Source of the DNA: Aeromonas enteropelogenes
GTDB taxonomy: Bacteria > Pseudomonadota > Gammaproteobacteria > Enterobacterales > Aeromonadaceae
Reading direction: 5' to 3'
NCBI RefSeq assembly: GCF_000819845.1
Contig: NZ_CDCG01000013.1
Span: 44,325 to 108,324, forward strand
Length of the DNA: 64,000 bases
Shown here: positions 23,380 through 34,200 of the stretch, piece after piece
Layout of the letters: each line of letters begins with the position of its first letter
How positions within the stretch are numbered: position 1 is the stretch's first letter
Position numbers and translations under genes: made by a program
The notes under the pieces: model-generated
The model's database searches: none
What the model was told of the DNA's origin: nothing
Seen by the model: only the letters and a program-made list of their open reading frames with translations

Positions 23380-25020
23380 TCAAACACGGAAGCGGCGAAC
23401 CATATCCTGCAACTGGGTGGCCAGATGGTTGAGCTCGTTGCACGCCTGCGCCATCTGGGTGGCGCCGGCCGCAACCTCCTCCGAAGCGTGACTGATATTG
23501 ACCACGTTACGATTGAGCTCCTCGCTCACCGCCCCCTGCTCCTCGGTTGCCGTGGCGATCTGGATGTTCATGTGGGAGATACTGCTGACCGAGCCACTGA
23601 TCTGGGAGATGGACTCACCAGCCTCACGGGCCGTCGCGACCGTCGCATTCATCAACTCCTGGCTCTGCATCATGGTCGTGCCCGCCTGTTCGGCGCGCTG
23701 CTGCAGCTCGGCGATGATGGTGTTGATCTGGGAGGTGGAATCCTGGGTACGCTTGGCCAGGGTACGCACTTCATCGGCCACTACCGCAAACCCGCGCCCC
23801 TGTTCACCGGCTCGGGCGGCTTCGATGGCCGCGTTCAGTGCCAGCAGGTTGGTCTGTTCGGCAATGCCGCGGATCACCTCAAGCACCATGCCGATATTGC
23901 GGCTGTCATCCCCCAATTGGCGGATCACCACGGCTGTGCTTTCGATGGCGCCGGCCACCCGCTCGATGCGCTGGATGGAATCATTCACCGTTCTTGCGCC
24001 AAGCTCGGCCGTTTCACTGGCCGAGGTAGCGGCACTCGCCGCATCGCTGGTATTGCGAGAAACCTCCTGTACCGTCGCTTGCATCTCGTTCATCGCCGTC
24101 GCCAGCTGGTTCAGTTCATGCTGCTGGGCATTCATGTTGTTGGCGGACTGGCTGGCTACCGAACTTATCTCCTCGGCGGCGGAGCTCAGCTGCACAACAG
24201 AGCCCGACACTTCGCTGACCAGGGTTCGCAAATTGCCCTGCATCTCGCCAAACCCTTTGGCCAGAGTGCCCAGTTCATCGTTGTTGAATTTATGCATGTC
24301 GAGGTGCGAGGTGAGATCCCCCGCCGACACCTTGCGGGTTTGCTCAAGCAGTGCCATCACTGGATTTCGGACCTGTCCCGTCAACAACCAGGCTATCGCC
24401 ACCACAAACCCGAGGGTCACCAGGCTGACGATAATGCTCATGGTCTTGGCACTGCTGTAGAGTGCAGCCACATTCTGGGTCATCTTGTTGGCTATTTCGG
24501 TATTGATCTCCCGTAACTGAAATGCCTTGGCTCCGACTTCCTCCAATGCGACCCGGGTCTCGTTACGACGCAAACTCTTGACCTTCTGCAGATCATCGGC
24601 AGCAAAAGCCTTCATTAACTCGTCATGCACCGCAAAATACTTGGCTCCGGCCGCCTTCGCCTGCTCATAGACCTGTTTTTCTTCGCTGGTACTGAACGTG
24701 AGGGCGCCATATGCCTGAATAGCCTTCTCGAACTCCTGTTTCGCCTGATCAAAGGTACGGGCCCGCTCGTTCACTTCCTCATCATCCTTGTTGAGACTGG
24801 CGATCACCTGGGCCAGCTCAGAGCGACGGGCATCCAGAATGGAAACATGCATCTGGGCGGCCAGACGAGTCGATGGCAACAGGTTGCTGGTGATGGTTTC
24901 GGTATCATCATAAAGCCGCGCCAGCTGACTGCTGGAAAACCAGGCCAACCCAAGGACAAGCAACGCCAGAATGGCGAATCCGGCACTCAACTTCTGGCCA
25001 ATAGACATGTTTTTGAACAT
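23380..25020 (-). CDS. methyl-accepting chemotaxis protein, four-helix-bundle sensor type
   Basis: 546 residues. Transmembrane helix 1 (about 9-29), a periplasmic four-helix-bundle-like domain (about 30-190, 4HB_MCP style), helix 2 ([19 protein letters not shown]), HAMP, then a long cytoplasmic coiled coil with the hairpin tip [22 protein letters not shown] and [15 protein letters not shown]. The ligand is unknown. No C-terminal NWETF-type pentapeptide: it ends [11 protein letters not shown], so it would rely on other receptors for efficient CheR/CheB docking. Start at 25020 supported by AAGGAAG. Confidence 0.93.
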   Translation of the reverse strand: MFKNMSIGQKLSAGFAILALLVLGLAWFSSSQLARLYDDTETITSNLLPSTRLAAQMHVSILDARRSELAQVIASLNKDDEEVNERARTFDQAKQEFEKAIQAYGALTFSTSEEKQVYEQAKAAGAKYFAVHDELMKAFAADDLQKVKSLRRNETRVALEEVGAKAFQLREINTEIANKMTQNVAALYSSAKTMSIIVSLVTLGFVVAIAWLLTGQVRNPVMALLEQTRKVSAGDLTSHLDMHKFNNDELGTLAKGFGEMQGNLRTLVSEVSGSVVQLSSAAEEISSVASQSANNMNAQQHELNQLATAMNEMQATVQEVSRNTSDAASAATSASETAELGARTVNDSIQRIERVAGAIESTAVVIRQLGDDSRNIGMVLEVIRGIAEQTNLLALNAAIEAARAGEQGRGFAVVADEVRTLAKRTQDSTSQINTIIAELQQRAEQAGTTMMQSQELMNATVATAREAGESISQISGSVSSISHMNIQIATATEEQGAVSEELNRNVVNISHASEEVAAGATQMAQACNELNHLATQLQDMVRRFRV

Positions 25021-25188
25021 ATGAGGGCTTCCTTGATATGAGTCTTCACTCCCGAAATATCTCCCGGAAATGGTCATATAGAGCATAGCCCGCATGCAGA
25101 AAACAGAAGTCCCTCATAGCGCTTCTGCCATCATGTTATTTCACATGAAAAAAACTCTCTTCCGCGTCTCTGAATCGAGCCTGCGGGA

Positions 25189-25827
25189 TCAGCGCATCAG
25201 GGCCATCAACTGGCGGCGCAGACTCTCCGGATCCCCGTAAAAATCGGCGACTCGAATGCCGAGGATCCGGCCATTCTGCTCCACTCCGAGAGTGGGGTAC
25301 CCTTGGCCACCCAGCCGGTCCATCCAGCCCTGGCTATCTGCCAGATGAGCGGCCAGATCCGCCTCCTGATAGACATTGATAAACGCCTCTTGCGATATGC
25401 CCTGCTCCGCCGCCAAGGCGGCCAGTGCGTCGAGGGCACCAATCCAGATGCCGTCCCGATAGTGGGATTGCTGGAGCCGGTGCAACATGGCAAGTCCATC
25501 TCCCCCCAAGGCTGTCACCGCCAGAATGGCGCGAATGGGAGGCTCTGAGTCCAGCATTCCCCCCTCCCGGAGCAGCAGTTCGTTGAAGTAGCGATCGCCA
25601 AAGGACTGACCGGTCAAGGCCGCAATCCGCTCATCGTGGGGGCGAACATAGTCACGCAGCGCCACCCCCATCTGTTGGCGGCGCGCCCCCAGCCAGAGGC
25701 CGCCGGCATGCAGCTCGATGGCAATCCCCGGGATGCCTGCGGCGGCCGCCAGCAGGGGGGCGGCCCCATAGCACCAGCCACAGAGGGGGTCATAGACATA
25801 ATGCAGAGTGAGAGTGTGTTCATTCAT
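25189..25827 (-). CDS. DsbA-family (FrnE-like) thioredoxin-fold protein
   Basis: 212 residues starting MNEHTLTLHYVYDP with AAGGAAAA upstream. The redox motif Cys16-Gly-Trp-Cys19 sits after DPL, as in the FrnE/DsbA subgroup with C-G-W-C. A helical insertion and the cis-Pro segment GGQGYPTLGV near the end complete the fold. There is no signal peptide, so it is likely cytoplasmic, unlike true DsbA. The substrate is unknown. It lies downstream of the MBL-fold gene on the same strand but a strong terminator separates them. Confidence 0.85.
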   Translation of the reverse strand: MNEHTLTLHYVYDPLCGWCYGAAPLLAAAAGIPGIAIELHAGGLWLGARRQQMGVALRDYVRPHDERIAALTGQSFGDRYFNELLLREGGMLDSEPPIRAILAVTALGGDGLAMLHRLQQSHYRDGIWIGALDALAALAAEQGISQEAFINVYQEADLAAHLADSQGWMDRLGGQGYPTLGVEQNGRILGIRVADFYGDPESLRRQLMALMR

Positions 25828-25857
25828 GGCGTAATTTTCCTTGAATATCGTCCGGAT

Positions 25858-25883
25858 CAAAAAACCGGGCCCCAGGGCCCGGT
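25858..25883 (-). terminator. terminator after the MBL-fold gene
   Basis: Perfect 9-bp stem ACCGGGCCC (25864-25872) / GGGCCCGGT (25875-25883); on the minus strand it is followed by TTTTTT. It lies between the MBL-fold stop (25912) and the DsbA-family start (25827). Confidence 0.85.
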
Positions 25884-25911
25884 AAAAAACACAGGGAAAC
25901 GGCTCGGTGTA

Positions 25912-26775
25912 TTACCACTTCATCTCGCCGGTATTGACCTTGGCGCCGATGGCCAGGCCGTCATCGACCGGCAGGGCGGGGTAGGCTTTCTGCAGACGCT
26001 CGACCAGCTCGCCTGAGTGCTTGACCTGCGCCAGCTCCTGCTCGAAACGCTGCACATAATCGCGGGTAAAGGTCACTGCATCGCTACCCTTGGGCTCGGC
26101 ACCGAGGAAGTGGCCCGGCACCACGCGCTCGGGCTTGAGCGCCAGCAAGCCGTTCAGGGCCTCGATCCAGCTGGTGCGAGCCGCCTTGGTTTGACTATCC
26201 GCCATCCAGACGTGAACTCCACCGTATACCGCCACGCCGCCCAGCGCCGTCTTGATGGAGGGCACCCACAGGTAGGCATTCGAGGTATTCATCTCCCGCA
26301 CCTCGATCTGCTGCCCTTCGAGGGTTAGATGGTTAGCGGTCATCACCTCGGGCACAGTCAGGCTTTTCGGGGCCCCCTTACCCAGGATCGGGCCCCAGTA
26401 GGCCAGCTTGTCATCCTTGGTCTTGTTGATGTGATCCACCACATGCTGATCGGCGAGCACCTTGACGTCGGGGAAGGCAGCCTTGATGGGCTCCAGGCCG
26501 AAGTAGAAATCCGGGTCGCCGCCGCTGATGTAGACGGTGGTCAGCTTCTTGCCGCTCTGTTTGATCAGATCCACCAATGCCTGGCCATTCTCTACGTCAA
26601 ACTGGGCATCGATCAGGATCGCCTCCTTGTCACCCGCCACCAGGGAGGAGGAGGCGGGGAAGATCCCCTGCTCGCCCGGGTTGTAAACGGTCACGCTCAA
26701 AGGGCCGGCCAGGGCAGCGCCGCTCAACAGGGTGGTGGCCAGGGTCAGGTTGCGGATCAGGGTGCTGTTCATCAT
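25912..26775 (-). CDS. exported metallo-beta-lactamase-fold protein with altered metal motif
   Basis: 287 residues, start at 26775 set by GAGGAAAAC. A Sec signal peptide (NLTLATTLLSGAALAGP) predicts a periplasmic protein. The fold is recognisable (SSLVAGDKEAILIDAQF, VVPGHFLGAEP). The usual HxHxDH zinc motif is replaced by GGDPDFYFG (DNA at about 26500-26530 read directly), removing three histidines, while the later His in VPGHF remains. It may bind a different metal set or be non-catalytic. It is divergent from the LysR gene, which probably regulates it. Confidence 0.82.
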   Translation of the reverse strand: MMNSTLIRNLTLATTLLSGAALAGPLSVTVYNPGEQGIFPASSSLVAGDKEAILIDAQFDVENGQALVDLIKQSGKKLTTVYISGGDPDFYFGLEPIKAAFPDVKVLADQHVVDHINKTKDDKLAYWGPILGKGAPKSLTVPEVMTANHLTLEGQQIEVREMNTSNAYLWVPSIKTALGGVAVYGGVHVWMADSQTKAARTSWIEALNGLLALKPERVVPGHFLGAEPKGSDAVTFTRDYVQRFEQELAQVKHSGELVERLQKAYPALPVDDGLAIGAKVNTGEMKW

Positions 26776-26895
26776 GTTTTCCTCATTCATCATTCGGGTC
26801 ATTGGATGGACACAGTCTATTGGAACGATTAAGTTGCAAATACAGCATGTAACGCGCATCACTGTTGCGTATATCGAGCATATTGAGGGGCATAC

Positions 26896-27795
26896 ATGGA
26901 TCGATTGACCGCATTGCGGGTCTTCGTCACCGTCGTGGAGCAGGGCAGCCTGAGCGGGGCTGGCGAAAAGCTGGAGATGTCGCGGGCTATGGTCTCCCGC
27001 TATCTGGCAGAACTGGAACACTGGATGGGGGCACGCCTGCTGCACCGCACCACCCGGCGTCTGAGCCTGACCGGCCCGGGGGAAGAGACCTTGGGCCGCG
27101 CCCGCCTCATGCTGGCATTGGGCGAGGAGATGGAGCAGGTCGCCATACGGGGGGATGACGCCCCCAAGGGACAGCTGCGGATCACCAGCAGCTACTCCCT
27201 CTCCGAGGCGCTGCTGGTAGGGGCAGCCAATGACTACCTGGCCCGCTATCCGGGCACTGCCATCGATATCCTGCTGCTCGACAGAACCGTCAACCTGGTG
27301 GAGGAGCGGATCGATCTCGCGGTACGCATCACCAACGATCTGGATCCCAATCTGGTGGCCCGCCGTCTCGGCACCTGCCACTCTGTGGTGTGCGCCAGCC
27401 CTGACTACCTGGCTCGCCACCCGACCCCGCACAAGGCCCAGGATCTGGCGTTGCACAACTGCCTGACCTACACCTATTTCGGCAAGAGCCTGTGGGAGTT
27501 CAGCGGGCCGGATGGCCCGGAGTCGGTGCCGGTCAGCGGCAACCTCAGCGCCAATATCTCCAACCTGCTGCTGGAAGCGACCCTGAAAGGCGCCGGGATC
27601 AGCCTGCAGCCCCGCTACTCGGCGCAGCCCTATCTGGAACGTGGCGAGCTGATTGCCCTGCTGCCCCAGTGGCAACCCAAGCGGCTCGGCGTCTACGGGG
27701 TCTATGCAACCCGCAAGCAGATGTCGCCGCTGCTGCGCAGCTTCCTCGACTTTCTGGTGGCGCGCATGGCGGACGATCCTCTCTGGCAGGAGTAA
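26896..27795 (+). CDS. LysR-family transcriptional regulator
   Basis: 299 residues. N-terminal winged helix-turn-helix MDRLTALRVFVTVVEQGSL with SRAMVSRYLAELE as recognition helix, then a two-lobe effector domain (GQLRITSSYSLSEALL ... GAGISLQPRYSA). It belongs to the CrgA/DmlR-like branch that begins MDRL. GAGGGG lies six bases before the ATG. It is divergent from the MBL-fold gene with a 120-base shared region, the normal layout for LysR control of the neighbour; effector unknown. Confidence 0.92.
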   Translation: MDRLTALRVFVTVVEQGSLSGAGEKLEMSRAMVSRYLAELEHWMGARLLHRTTRRLSLTGPGEETLGRARLMLALGEEMEQVAIRGDDAPKGQLRITSSYSLSEALLVGAANDYLARYPGTAIDILLLDRTVNLVEERIDLAVRITNDLDPNLVARRLGTCHSVVCASPDYLARHPTPHKAQDLALHNCLTYTYFGKSLWEFSGPDGPESVPVSGNLSANISNLLLEATLKGAGISLQPRYSAQPYLERGELIALLPQWQPKRLGVYGVYATRKQMSPLLRSFLDFLVARMADDPLWQE

Positions 27796-27809
27796 CCACC
27801 ACAATGAAA

Positions 27810-27833
27810 AAGGGGCCTTGAGGCCCCTTCTTT
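27810..27833 (+). terminator. terminator of the LysR gene
   Basis: AAGGGGCCT / AGGCCCCTT stem with a 2-base loop followed by CTTTAT, 15 bases after the stop and just before the convergent BPSS1780-family stop; likely shared. Confidence 0.8.
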
Positions 27834-27841
27834 ATCTTGCA

Positions 27842-28618
27842 TCAGGCTTCGAAGCCGAACGGTGTGACGGGCGGCTGCGCCTCTTCGCTCTCATCGAGGA
27901 AGATATCCCGATAGGCCACATAGATGGAGTAGTTGAGCGCCGGGATCACCACCAGCAGACCGACCAGCATCAAGGCGGCGCCAAACAGCAGCAGGATGGC
28001 GCACAGGGCCCCCCACCAGAAGAAGGGCCACATATTGCGCCAGCAGCCAGCAAAGCTCAGACGCACGGCCTGCACAATGCCCACATCGTGGAAATAGATG
28101 AGGGCCGGGGCAAAGGTCACCGCCATCAGCGCCGGAATGAGCAGCGCCGTGCCCACCAGCAGCACCAGCAACAGCTGTTGCAGCTGGCCGGGCGATACCA
28201 CCATGGTCTCTGGATCCTGGCTCAGCACGGAAAGCAATCCCCAGCTGGAGAGCAGTCCGAGACACACCAGTCCGATCAGGCTGAACAGCCCCAGCACCAG
28301 GAGGCCACCCAGCATCAGCGGGGTCAGCTTGTGACGAAATCCGGCAAACAGATCGGCAAAATTGAGGGCCTCACCCCGATAGCCCCGAGCGGCCACCACG
28401 GCCCAACCCGCCCCCCACACCATATAAAGCAGCTGGGAGATGAGGCTGCCCGCCGGCAGCTGATCCAGCACCATGCCGACCGAAAACCAGACCAGCACCA
28501 TGGCCACGCTGACGCCCATCCCCTTGTTGAAGATATCGAACCCGCTGCGGACCCAGACCCAGCCACGACCGATCGGGTGGCGTGCCGGGTTTGTGCGCAA
28601 AGTGGGTAATCCGTTCAT
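27842..28618 (-). CDS. BPSS1780-family integral membrane protein
   Basis: 258 residues with about five to six hydrophobic helices (for example VSVAMVLVWFSVGMVLDQL, LMLGGLLVLGLFSLIGLVCL, LLLVLLVGTALLIPALMAV, LCAILLLFGAALMLVGLLVV). The start at 28618 has AGGAGA five bases ahead. The N-terminal PARHPIGRGWVWVRSGFDIF and the HDVGIVQAVRLSFAGCWRN segment resemble the BPSS1780/DUF2189-like membrane proteins; function is unknown. Inner membrane. The C-terminus is acidic (FLDESEEAQPP). Confidence 0.8.
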   Translation of the reverse strand: MNGLPTLRTNPARHPIGRGWVWVRSGFDIFNKGMGVSVAMVLVWFSVGMVLDQLPAGSLISQLLYMVWGAGWAVVAARGYRGEALNFADLFAGFRHKLTPLMLGGLLVLGLFSLIGLVCLGLLSSWGLLSVLSQDPETMVVSPGQLQQLLLVLLVGTALLIPALMAVTFAPALIYFHDVGIVQAVRLSFAGCWRNMWPFFWWGALCAILLLFGAALMLVGLLVVIPALNYSIYVAYRDIFLDESEEAQPPVTPFGFEA

Positions 28619-28846
28619 GTCATCTCCTCTGTGTATCGTGGGCATCAGTACTGGATGCCGATTCTAGAGGCAGGGCGGATACGACTCAATGGCAACGCCC
28701 TGCCCTCATCACACAAACCTGACGCAGCCGCGCCACAAAACCGGTGCGGGAAGGCTCACATGCTGGCCGTCCCGGCGGGAACGAGGCACAATCAGCCCCT
28801 TGCAGCAGTTCCGTTTCCCCCTGTTTTGATCGCGAGTGGTATCGTC

Positions 28847-29671
28847 ATGAGAGTTGTTTGTTGTCTGTTGTTGTTGCTGGCCAGCCAGTCGGCACTGGCC
28901 GAAGGCTTTATCAGCCGTCTGCTCAATCATCCGGTGCCGGGCGGTGTCGCCGTGGTGCCGCTGGGCAGTGACGCGCAGGCGCCGACAGCCCGCTATCAGG
29001 GCAAGCCGGTGCTGGTGGTGCGTGAAGAGGGCAAGCGCTGGATCGCCATCGTCGGCATCTCCCTCAAGAGCAAGACAGGAGCCCACCAGCTGCAGGTAAA
29101 TGATGGTCGAACCCTCAACTTCACCGTCACTCCCAAGCACTACCGCGAGCAGCACATCAAGCTCAAGAACGGTCGCCAGGTCAATCCGCTGGCCGAGGAC
29201 ATGGTGCGCATCAACCGCGAGCTGGCGGAGCAGACCCGCGCCTACCAGACTTTCAGCCCCAACCAACCCAGCAACCTGCTGTTTGACAAACCGGTCAACG
29301 GCCCCCTCTCCAGCCCGTTCGGCCTGCGCCGCTTCTTCAACGGCGAGGAGCGCAATCCCCACTCCGGTCTCGACTTTGCCGTGGGTGCCGGCACCCCCAT
29401 CAAGTCACCGGCGGCGGGCAAGGTGATCCTCATCGGCAACTATTTCTTCAACGGCAACACCGTCTTCGTCGATCACGGCCAGGGGCTCATCAGCATGTTC
29501 TGCCATATGTCCAAGGTCGACGTGAAGCTGGGCCAGAGCCTGCCCCGCGGCGGCATCGTCGGCCGGGTGGGCGCCACCGGTCGTGCCACCGGCCCCCATA
29601 TGCACTGGAACGTCAGCCTCAACGACACCCGGGTCGATCCCGCCATCTTTATCGGGGCTTTCAAACCTTAA
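28847..29671 (+). CDS. M23 (LytM) peptidoglycan endopeptidase
   Basis: 274 residues with a signal peptide (MRVVCCLLLLLASQSALAEG). The mature protein has an N-terminal beta region (about 20-110) and a C-terminal lysostaphin-type domain with all zinc ligands: His172 and Asp176 (HSGLD) and His253 in HMH, with His251 as base and His220 in FCHMS. It should cleave peptide cross-links in murein in the periplasm. The open frame upstream is longer but the signal peptide fixes the start. Followed by its own terminator. Confidence 0.93.
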   Translation: MRVVCCLLLLLASQSALAEGFISRLLNHPVPGGVAVVPLGSDAQAPTARYQGKPVLVVREEGKRWIAIVGISLKSKTGAHQLQVNDGRTLNFTVTPKHYREQHIKLKNGRQVNPLAEDMVRINRELAEQTRAYQTFSPNQPSNLLFDKPVNGPLSSPFGLRRFFNGEERNPHSGLDFAVGAGTPIKSPAAGKVILIGNYFFNGNTVFVDHGQGLISMFCHMSKVDVKLGQSLPRGGIVGRVGATGRATGPHMHWNVSLNDTRVDPAIFIGAFKP

Positions 29672-29684
29672 GCCCAACGACGAC

Positions 29685-29709
29685 AAAGGCAGCCAATGGC
29701 TGCCTTTTT
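29685..29709 (+). terminator. terminator of the M23 peptidase gene
   Basis: AAAGGCAGCC / GGCTGCCTTT stem with a 3-base loop, continuing into TTTTA; 14 bases after the stop codon. Confidence 0.88.
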
Positions 29710-29734
29710 ATTGTCTACCATCCGATCACTACGG

Positions 29735-31072
29735 CTAGCTCGCCACCCCGTGAGCACTGGCCTCCCCGCGCATGGCACGCCACATCAGCAGCACCAGCAA
29801 GGTGCTGCAACTGGGCAGCGCCAGCCAGACCCCGGGCACACCCCACAAGGAGGAGAATCCCCACAAGAAGAGACCGATCAGCACCAGCTTGCCACCGGTC
29901 AGCAGGGAGGCAATACGGGCCCGGTTGATGGCCTGGAAATAGGTGGCCCCCACCAGCAGCAACCCCTCCATCGGCAGGCCCCAGAAGTAAAGCCAGATCC
30001 CGAGGCTCGCTACCGGAAGCAGAGCCGCGTTGTCGCCGGCGAACAGGTAGACAGCCGCCTCCGGCCACAGGTAGAGCGGCACCATGCCACACAGGGCGAT
30101 GCCCAGGGTCACCCCGAGCGCCAGATTGCGTATGCGCAACACCCGCTGCCAGTGGCCGGCCCCGGCGTTGAAGCTGGCGATGGGCTGGATGCCCATGGCA
30201 ATCCCCTCGAACACCAGATAGAAGAAGGCCTCGGTGTAGCTGATCACCCCGTAGGCAGCCACATGGAGGGAGGTGCCGACCGAGAGCAGCGCCTTGTTGT
30301 GCAGCGCCAACACCACAGACAGATAGAGGTACATCAGAAAGCTGGAGACACCGAGCCTCAGAGTGTCGGCCATCAGTGCCGGGTCGGGGCGCAGGCTGTC
30401 CAGACCGATGCGCAGCTGGCTGCGGGGGGTGAAGAAGTGCCACAGGCAGCACAGACCGGTAACCGCCTGGGCCAGCATGGTGGCCGTGGCCACCCCGGCC
30501 AGGCCAAACGGAAACACCACCATCAACAGATAGTCGAGCAGCACATTGATCAGGCCGCCAAGCACCATGATGAGGCTGACGAAGCCGGGCCGCCCGTCAT
30601 TTCGCAGCAGCGAGCTGAACGCCATCGAGAGCACCGCAAAGCCACCCAGCCAGGCATAGGCCTGCAGATAGGCGAGGCCTGCGGTAAAGATCTCCCCCTC
30701 GGCCCCCATCCAGGCCAGCATGGGACCGCCATAGCGCAGCCCTATGACACTGAGCAGGAGCGAGGAAAGCACCACCAGCACCAGCGCGTTGCCCACGATA
30801 CGGCGCGCTCTGGCCGGGTCGCTCCGCCCCAGATGGAAGGAGACCAGCGAGGAGGCCCCCATACCGATCAGGGCTCCCACCGCATAAAGAATGGCGCAGA
30901 TGGGATAGGCCAGCATCAGACCGGCCAGGCCATCCTGCCCGAGCACATGGCCGACGAAGATGCCATCTATGGTGACATAGATGCCGGTGACCAGCATGGT
31001 GGCCACGGTCGGGGTAACGTAACGCCAGAAGAGGCGAGAGAGGGGGGCGGTGCCCAGATCAACGGCTGACAT
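29735..31072 (-). CDS. MATE-family multidrug/sodium antiporter
   Basis: 445 residues with twelve hydrophobic segments in two related halves, beginning LSRLFWRYVTPTVATMLVTG and IYVTIDGIFVGHVLG. The half-repeat signatures (DGIFVG, YTEAFFYLVFEGIAMGIQP with an N-x-GA core) fit MATE exporters of the MepA-like branch, which expel cationic drugs in exchange for Na+ or H+. Inner membrane. It is divergent from the mechanosensitive channel gene; substrate unknown. Confidence 0.92.
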   Translation of the reverse strand: MSAVDLGTAPLSRLFWRYVTPTVATMLVTGIYVTIDGIFVGHVLGQDGLAGLMLAYPICAILYAVGALIGMGASSLVSFHLGRSDPARARRIVGNALVLVVLSSLLLSVIGLRYGGPMLAWMGAEGEIFTAGLAYLQAYAWLGGFAVLSMAFSSLLRNDGRPGFVSLIMVLGGLINVLLDYLLMVVFPFGLAGVATATMLAQAVTGLCCLWHFFTPRSQLRIGLDSLRPDPALMADTLRLGVSSFLMYLYLSVVLALHNKALLSVGTSLHVAAYGVISYTEAFFYLVFEGIAMGIQPIASFNAGAGHWQRVLRIRNLALGVTLGIALCGMVPLYLWPEAAVYLFAGDNAALLPVASLGIWLYFWGLPMEGLLLVGATYFQAINRARIASLLTGGKLVLIGLFLWGFSSLWGVPGVWLALPSCSTLLVLLMWRAMRGEASAHGVAS

Positions 31073-31227
31073 AATCGGCTCAAAGAGGAGAAAGCGGCGG
31101 CATCATAGCGGAACGTCCGGATGAGTTCCTGTTATTTATGTGATGAGTCATTAAGGATAACCACCTTTACCCACCGCCCTTCACTGCTTTAGGCTAGGGC
31201 CATCTTTCATGACCAGAAACGAGCCTC

Positions 31228-34200
31228 ATGTTGCAACGCCTGCTCACCCTCTTTTTGTTCTGTCTTGTCCCCTTGTCATCCGCTTGGGCCGAGGACGCCG
31301 TCACCCAGGCCGAAGCCCTGCTGCAAAGCGTACCCAAAAGCGATACCCCCGAAAACCAGAAGCTGCGCGAGAGCTATCAGCAGGCACTGCAGTTTGCCCG
31401 CGAGGCCGAACGCTACCGGGAGCAGAGCAAGGCCTACCAGCAGATCCTCATCGACTATCCCCAGGAGTCGAGCCGCCTCAAGGAGAGCCTGCACAACTAT
31501 CAACCCGCCGCCCGACCTCCCCTCTCCCGCCTCAAGGAGGAGACCCTGCGCCAGGCCATTGGCCTGAGCAACAACCGCCAGCTCAACCTGCGCAAGGAGC
31601 GCCAGGGGGTGATGGACAGCCTCAACCAGCTTGAGAGCACGGGCCAGGAGTATCACCTGCGGGTGGACGACCTGCGCAAGCAGCTGCAGCTGACCCGCAG
31701 CCAGCTGGATCGCCTTAGTCTGGGGAGCGAGTCGGATCGGCTGCTGGAGGCCCAGCAGCTGGTGACCCGCATGAAGGAGCAAAGCCTCTCTGACCGGATC
31801 CAGATGCTGGAGCTGGAGCAGCTCTCGTCCCAGCAACGCAACGATCTTGGCAAGCTGAAGCTGCAGGAGCTCAACCTGGCCATCGCCGATGAGGATGAGT
31901 GGCAGACCAGCCTGCTGAACCAGCAAAACCAGCTGCGCCGTGAGAAAACGGAACAGGCGCTGGCGGAGAGCGAGCGGCTGCGCAAACAGCTCACCTCCGA
32001 CATGCCGCTGCTGCTGGAGCAACAAAAGCAGAACCAGGCCCTCTCCCTGCAACTCAGCGGTCTCGAAGACGAGATAGAGCGGGTTCAGGACGAGCAGCGC
32101 ACCATCGACAAGAACCTGTTTACCCTCAACGAGCTGGTCAACTCGGTGCGCGAACAACTGGAGTGGCTGCAGATCAGCAACGCCTACGGCGAGAACCTGC
32201 GCAGCAAGCTGGCGGATCTGCCCGCCTACTTCCCGCTGGACAAGCTGGAGTCGGCCATCGTCAACGCCCGCAGGGCCAAATACCAGTACGAGACCGAGCA
32301 GGATGACCTCGTCGATCCTCGCCAATTGCGCGAACAACTGCTGGCCGGCGAAGAGGTGACTCTGGATCGCTCGCAACAGGCGGTGCTCGACAACCTGCTC
32401 AAGGCCCGCCGCCAGCTGCTGACCCGTCTCAACGATGCCTCCGATACCCTGATCCAGGAACAGACCCGGCTCAAGCTGCTCTACAGCCGCCAGAACAGCA
32501 AGATCGACGAGATCCGCGAGCTCAGCGCCAGCCACCTGTTCTGGCTACCGGACGTACGCCCCTTCACCCCCCAGGTCATCCTCGGCATCCCCGCCGCCCT
32601 GGCGCTGGCCTTCAACCCGAACAACTGGTTGCAACTGCCCCGCGCCATCGCCGAGAACAATCCCCTGACCCTCACGATGGCCGGCCTCGGCCTGCTGGTG
32701 CTGGCCTGGAGCTGGTTCAAGCTGGCCGGCCATCTGGTCCGCTTCTGCGAACACGTGGCACCGCGCATCGGCAAAGTCACCCAGGACAAGTTCAGCCTCA
32801 CCAGTCGCCTGCTGCTGCGTACCCTGATCGCCTCGCTGCCGTTCCCGGCCATGGTGTTGATGGTGCGCGGCCTGCTCGAGGGGGTCTGGCAATATCCCTT
32901 CGCGGTGGCGGTGGGCCGGGGGCTTGGCGAGATCTGGTTCCTGCTGCTGGCCCTGATGATGGCGCGCCACCTCACTCTGGAGAAAGGGATCCTGATCCAC
33001 CACTTCCGCTGGTCCAAAGAACGGGTACAGCGAGTCTGGGGGCAATTTCGTACCCTGCTGCTGGTGCTGATCCCGAGCTTCTTCGTGCAGGGGATGGCGA
33101 ATAGCTACCAGGAGCACGCCTTCTACGACTCCCTCGGCAGGTTGGCCTTCATCATCGGCGCCCTCTGGCTGCTGCTGTTTTTCGCCCGCCTCAACCGGGA
33201 GCGGCTGCCGCTGACCTGGGGCCAGAGCGACATGAGCAAGCCCCATCTGCTGCACCATTTTATCTGGAACAGCCTGATGCTGGCCCCCCTGCTGGCGGTG
33301 ATCGGCTCCCTGTTCGGCTACTTCTACACCTCCCGCACCCTGCTCAGGCAGCTGGAGCTGAGTCTGCTGATGGGGCTCGGCGCCCTGCTCGTCTACTACC
33401 TGGCCAGACGCTGGATGCTGATCCAGCGCCGCCGCCTCGCCTTCGAACGGGCCAAGAGCAAACGGGCCGAGATCCTCGCCCAGCGGGACGATCCCAACAG
33501 CGATCTCAGTTCGGAGATCCCCGATGTGGTGGAAGAGACGGAGCTGGATCTCGACACCATCAGCGCCCAGTCCCTCGGGCTGGTCCGCACCCTGCTGATG
33601 CTGGGCTTCACCATGTTGCTGCTGGTGCAATGGTCGGATCTCAACTCCGCCTTCAGCTTCCTGAGCAACATCGAGGTGTGGCAGGTGAGCAACAAGATAG
33701 GCGGCATCGAGCAGCTCTCCGCCATCACCCTGCAGGATCTGATGATGACGGCCTTCATCTTTATCCTGACGGTGGTGACGGCCCGCAACTTGCCCGGTCT
33801 GATGGAGCTGACCCTGCTCCAGCACCTGAGCCTCTCACCGGGGACCGGCTTTGCACTCACCACCGTCAGCAAGTACCTGGTGATCCTGATAGGCGCCCTC
33901 ACCGGCTTCTCCATGCTCGGCATCGACTGGTCCAAGACCCAGTGGCTGGTGGCGGCCCTCTCGGTGGGCCTGGGTTTCGGCCTGCAGGAGATCTTCGCCA
34001 ACTTCGTCTCCGGCCTCATCATATTGTTCGAAAAACCGATCCGCCTCGGCGACACCGTCACCATCCGGGATCTGACCGGTACCGTCACCAAGATCAAGAC
34101 CCGGGCCACCACCATAGTGGATTGGGACAGGAAGGAGATCATCGTTCCCAACAAGGCATTCATCACCGAGCAGTTTATCAACTGGTCGCTGTCGGATGCC

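Noticed and set aside
25912..27804. 630-codon reading frame joining the MBL-fold gene with an N-terminal extension
   Set aside because: The first ~340 codons are antisense to the LysR gene; the signal peptide and ribosome site set the MBL-fold start at 26775.
29696..31069. 457-codon plus-strand ORF opposite the MATE gene
   Set aside because: Gln/His-rich complement frame; the minus strand encodes a clear twelve-helix transporter.
31276..32535. 419-codon minus-strand ORF opposite the channel gene
   Set aside because: Low-complexity Leu/Gln/Ala pattern produced by the complement of the coiled-coil coding region.
32545..33825. 426-codon minus-strand ORF opposite the channel gene
   Set aside because: His/Gln-rich shadow frame with no domain or ribosome site; the plus-strand channel protein explains the sequence.
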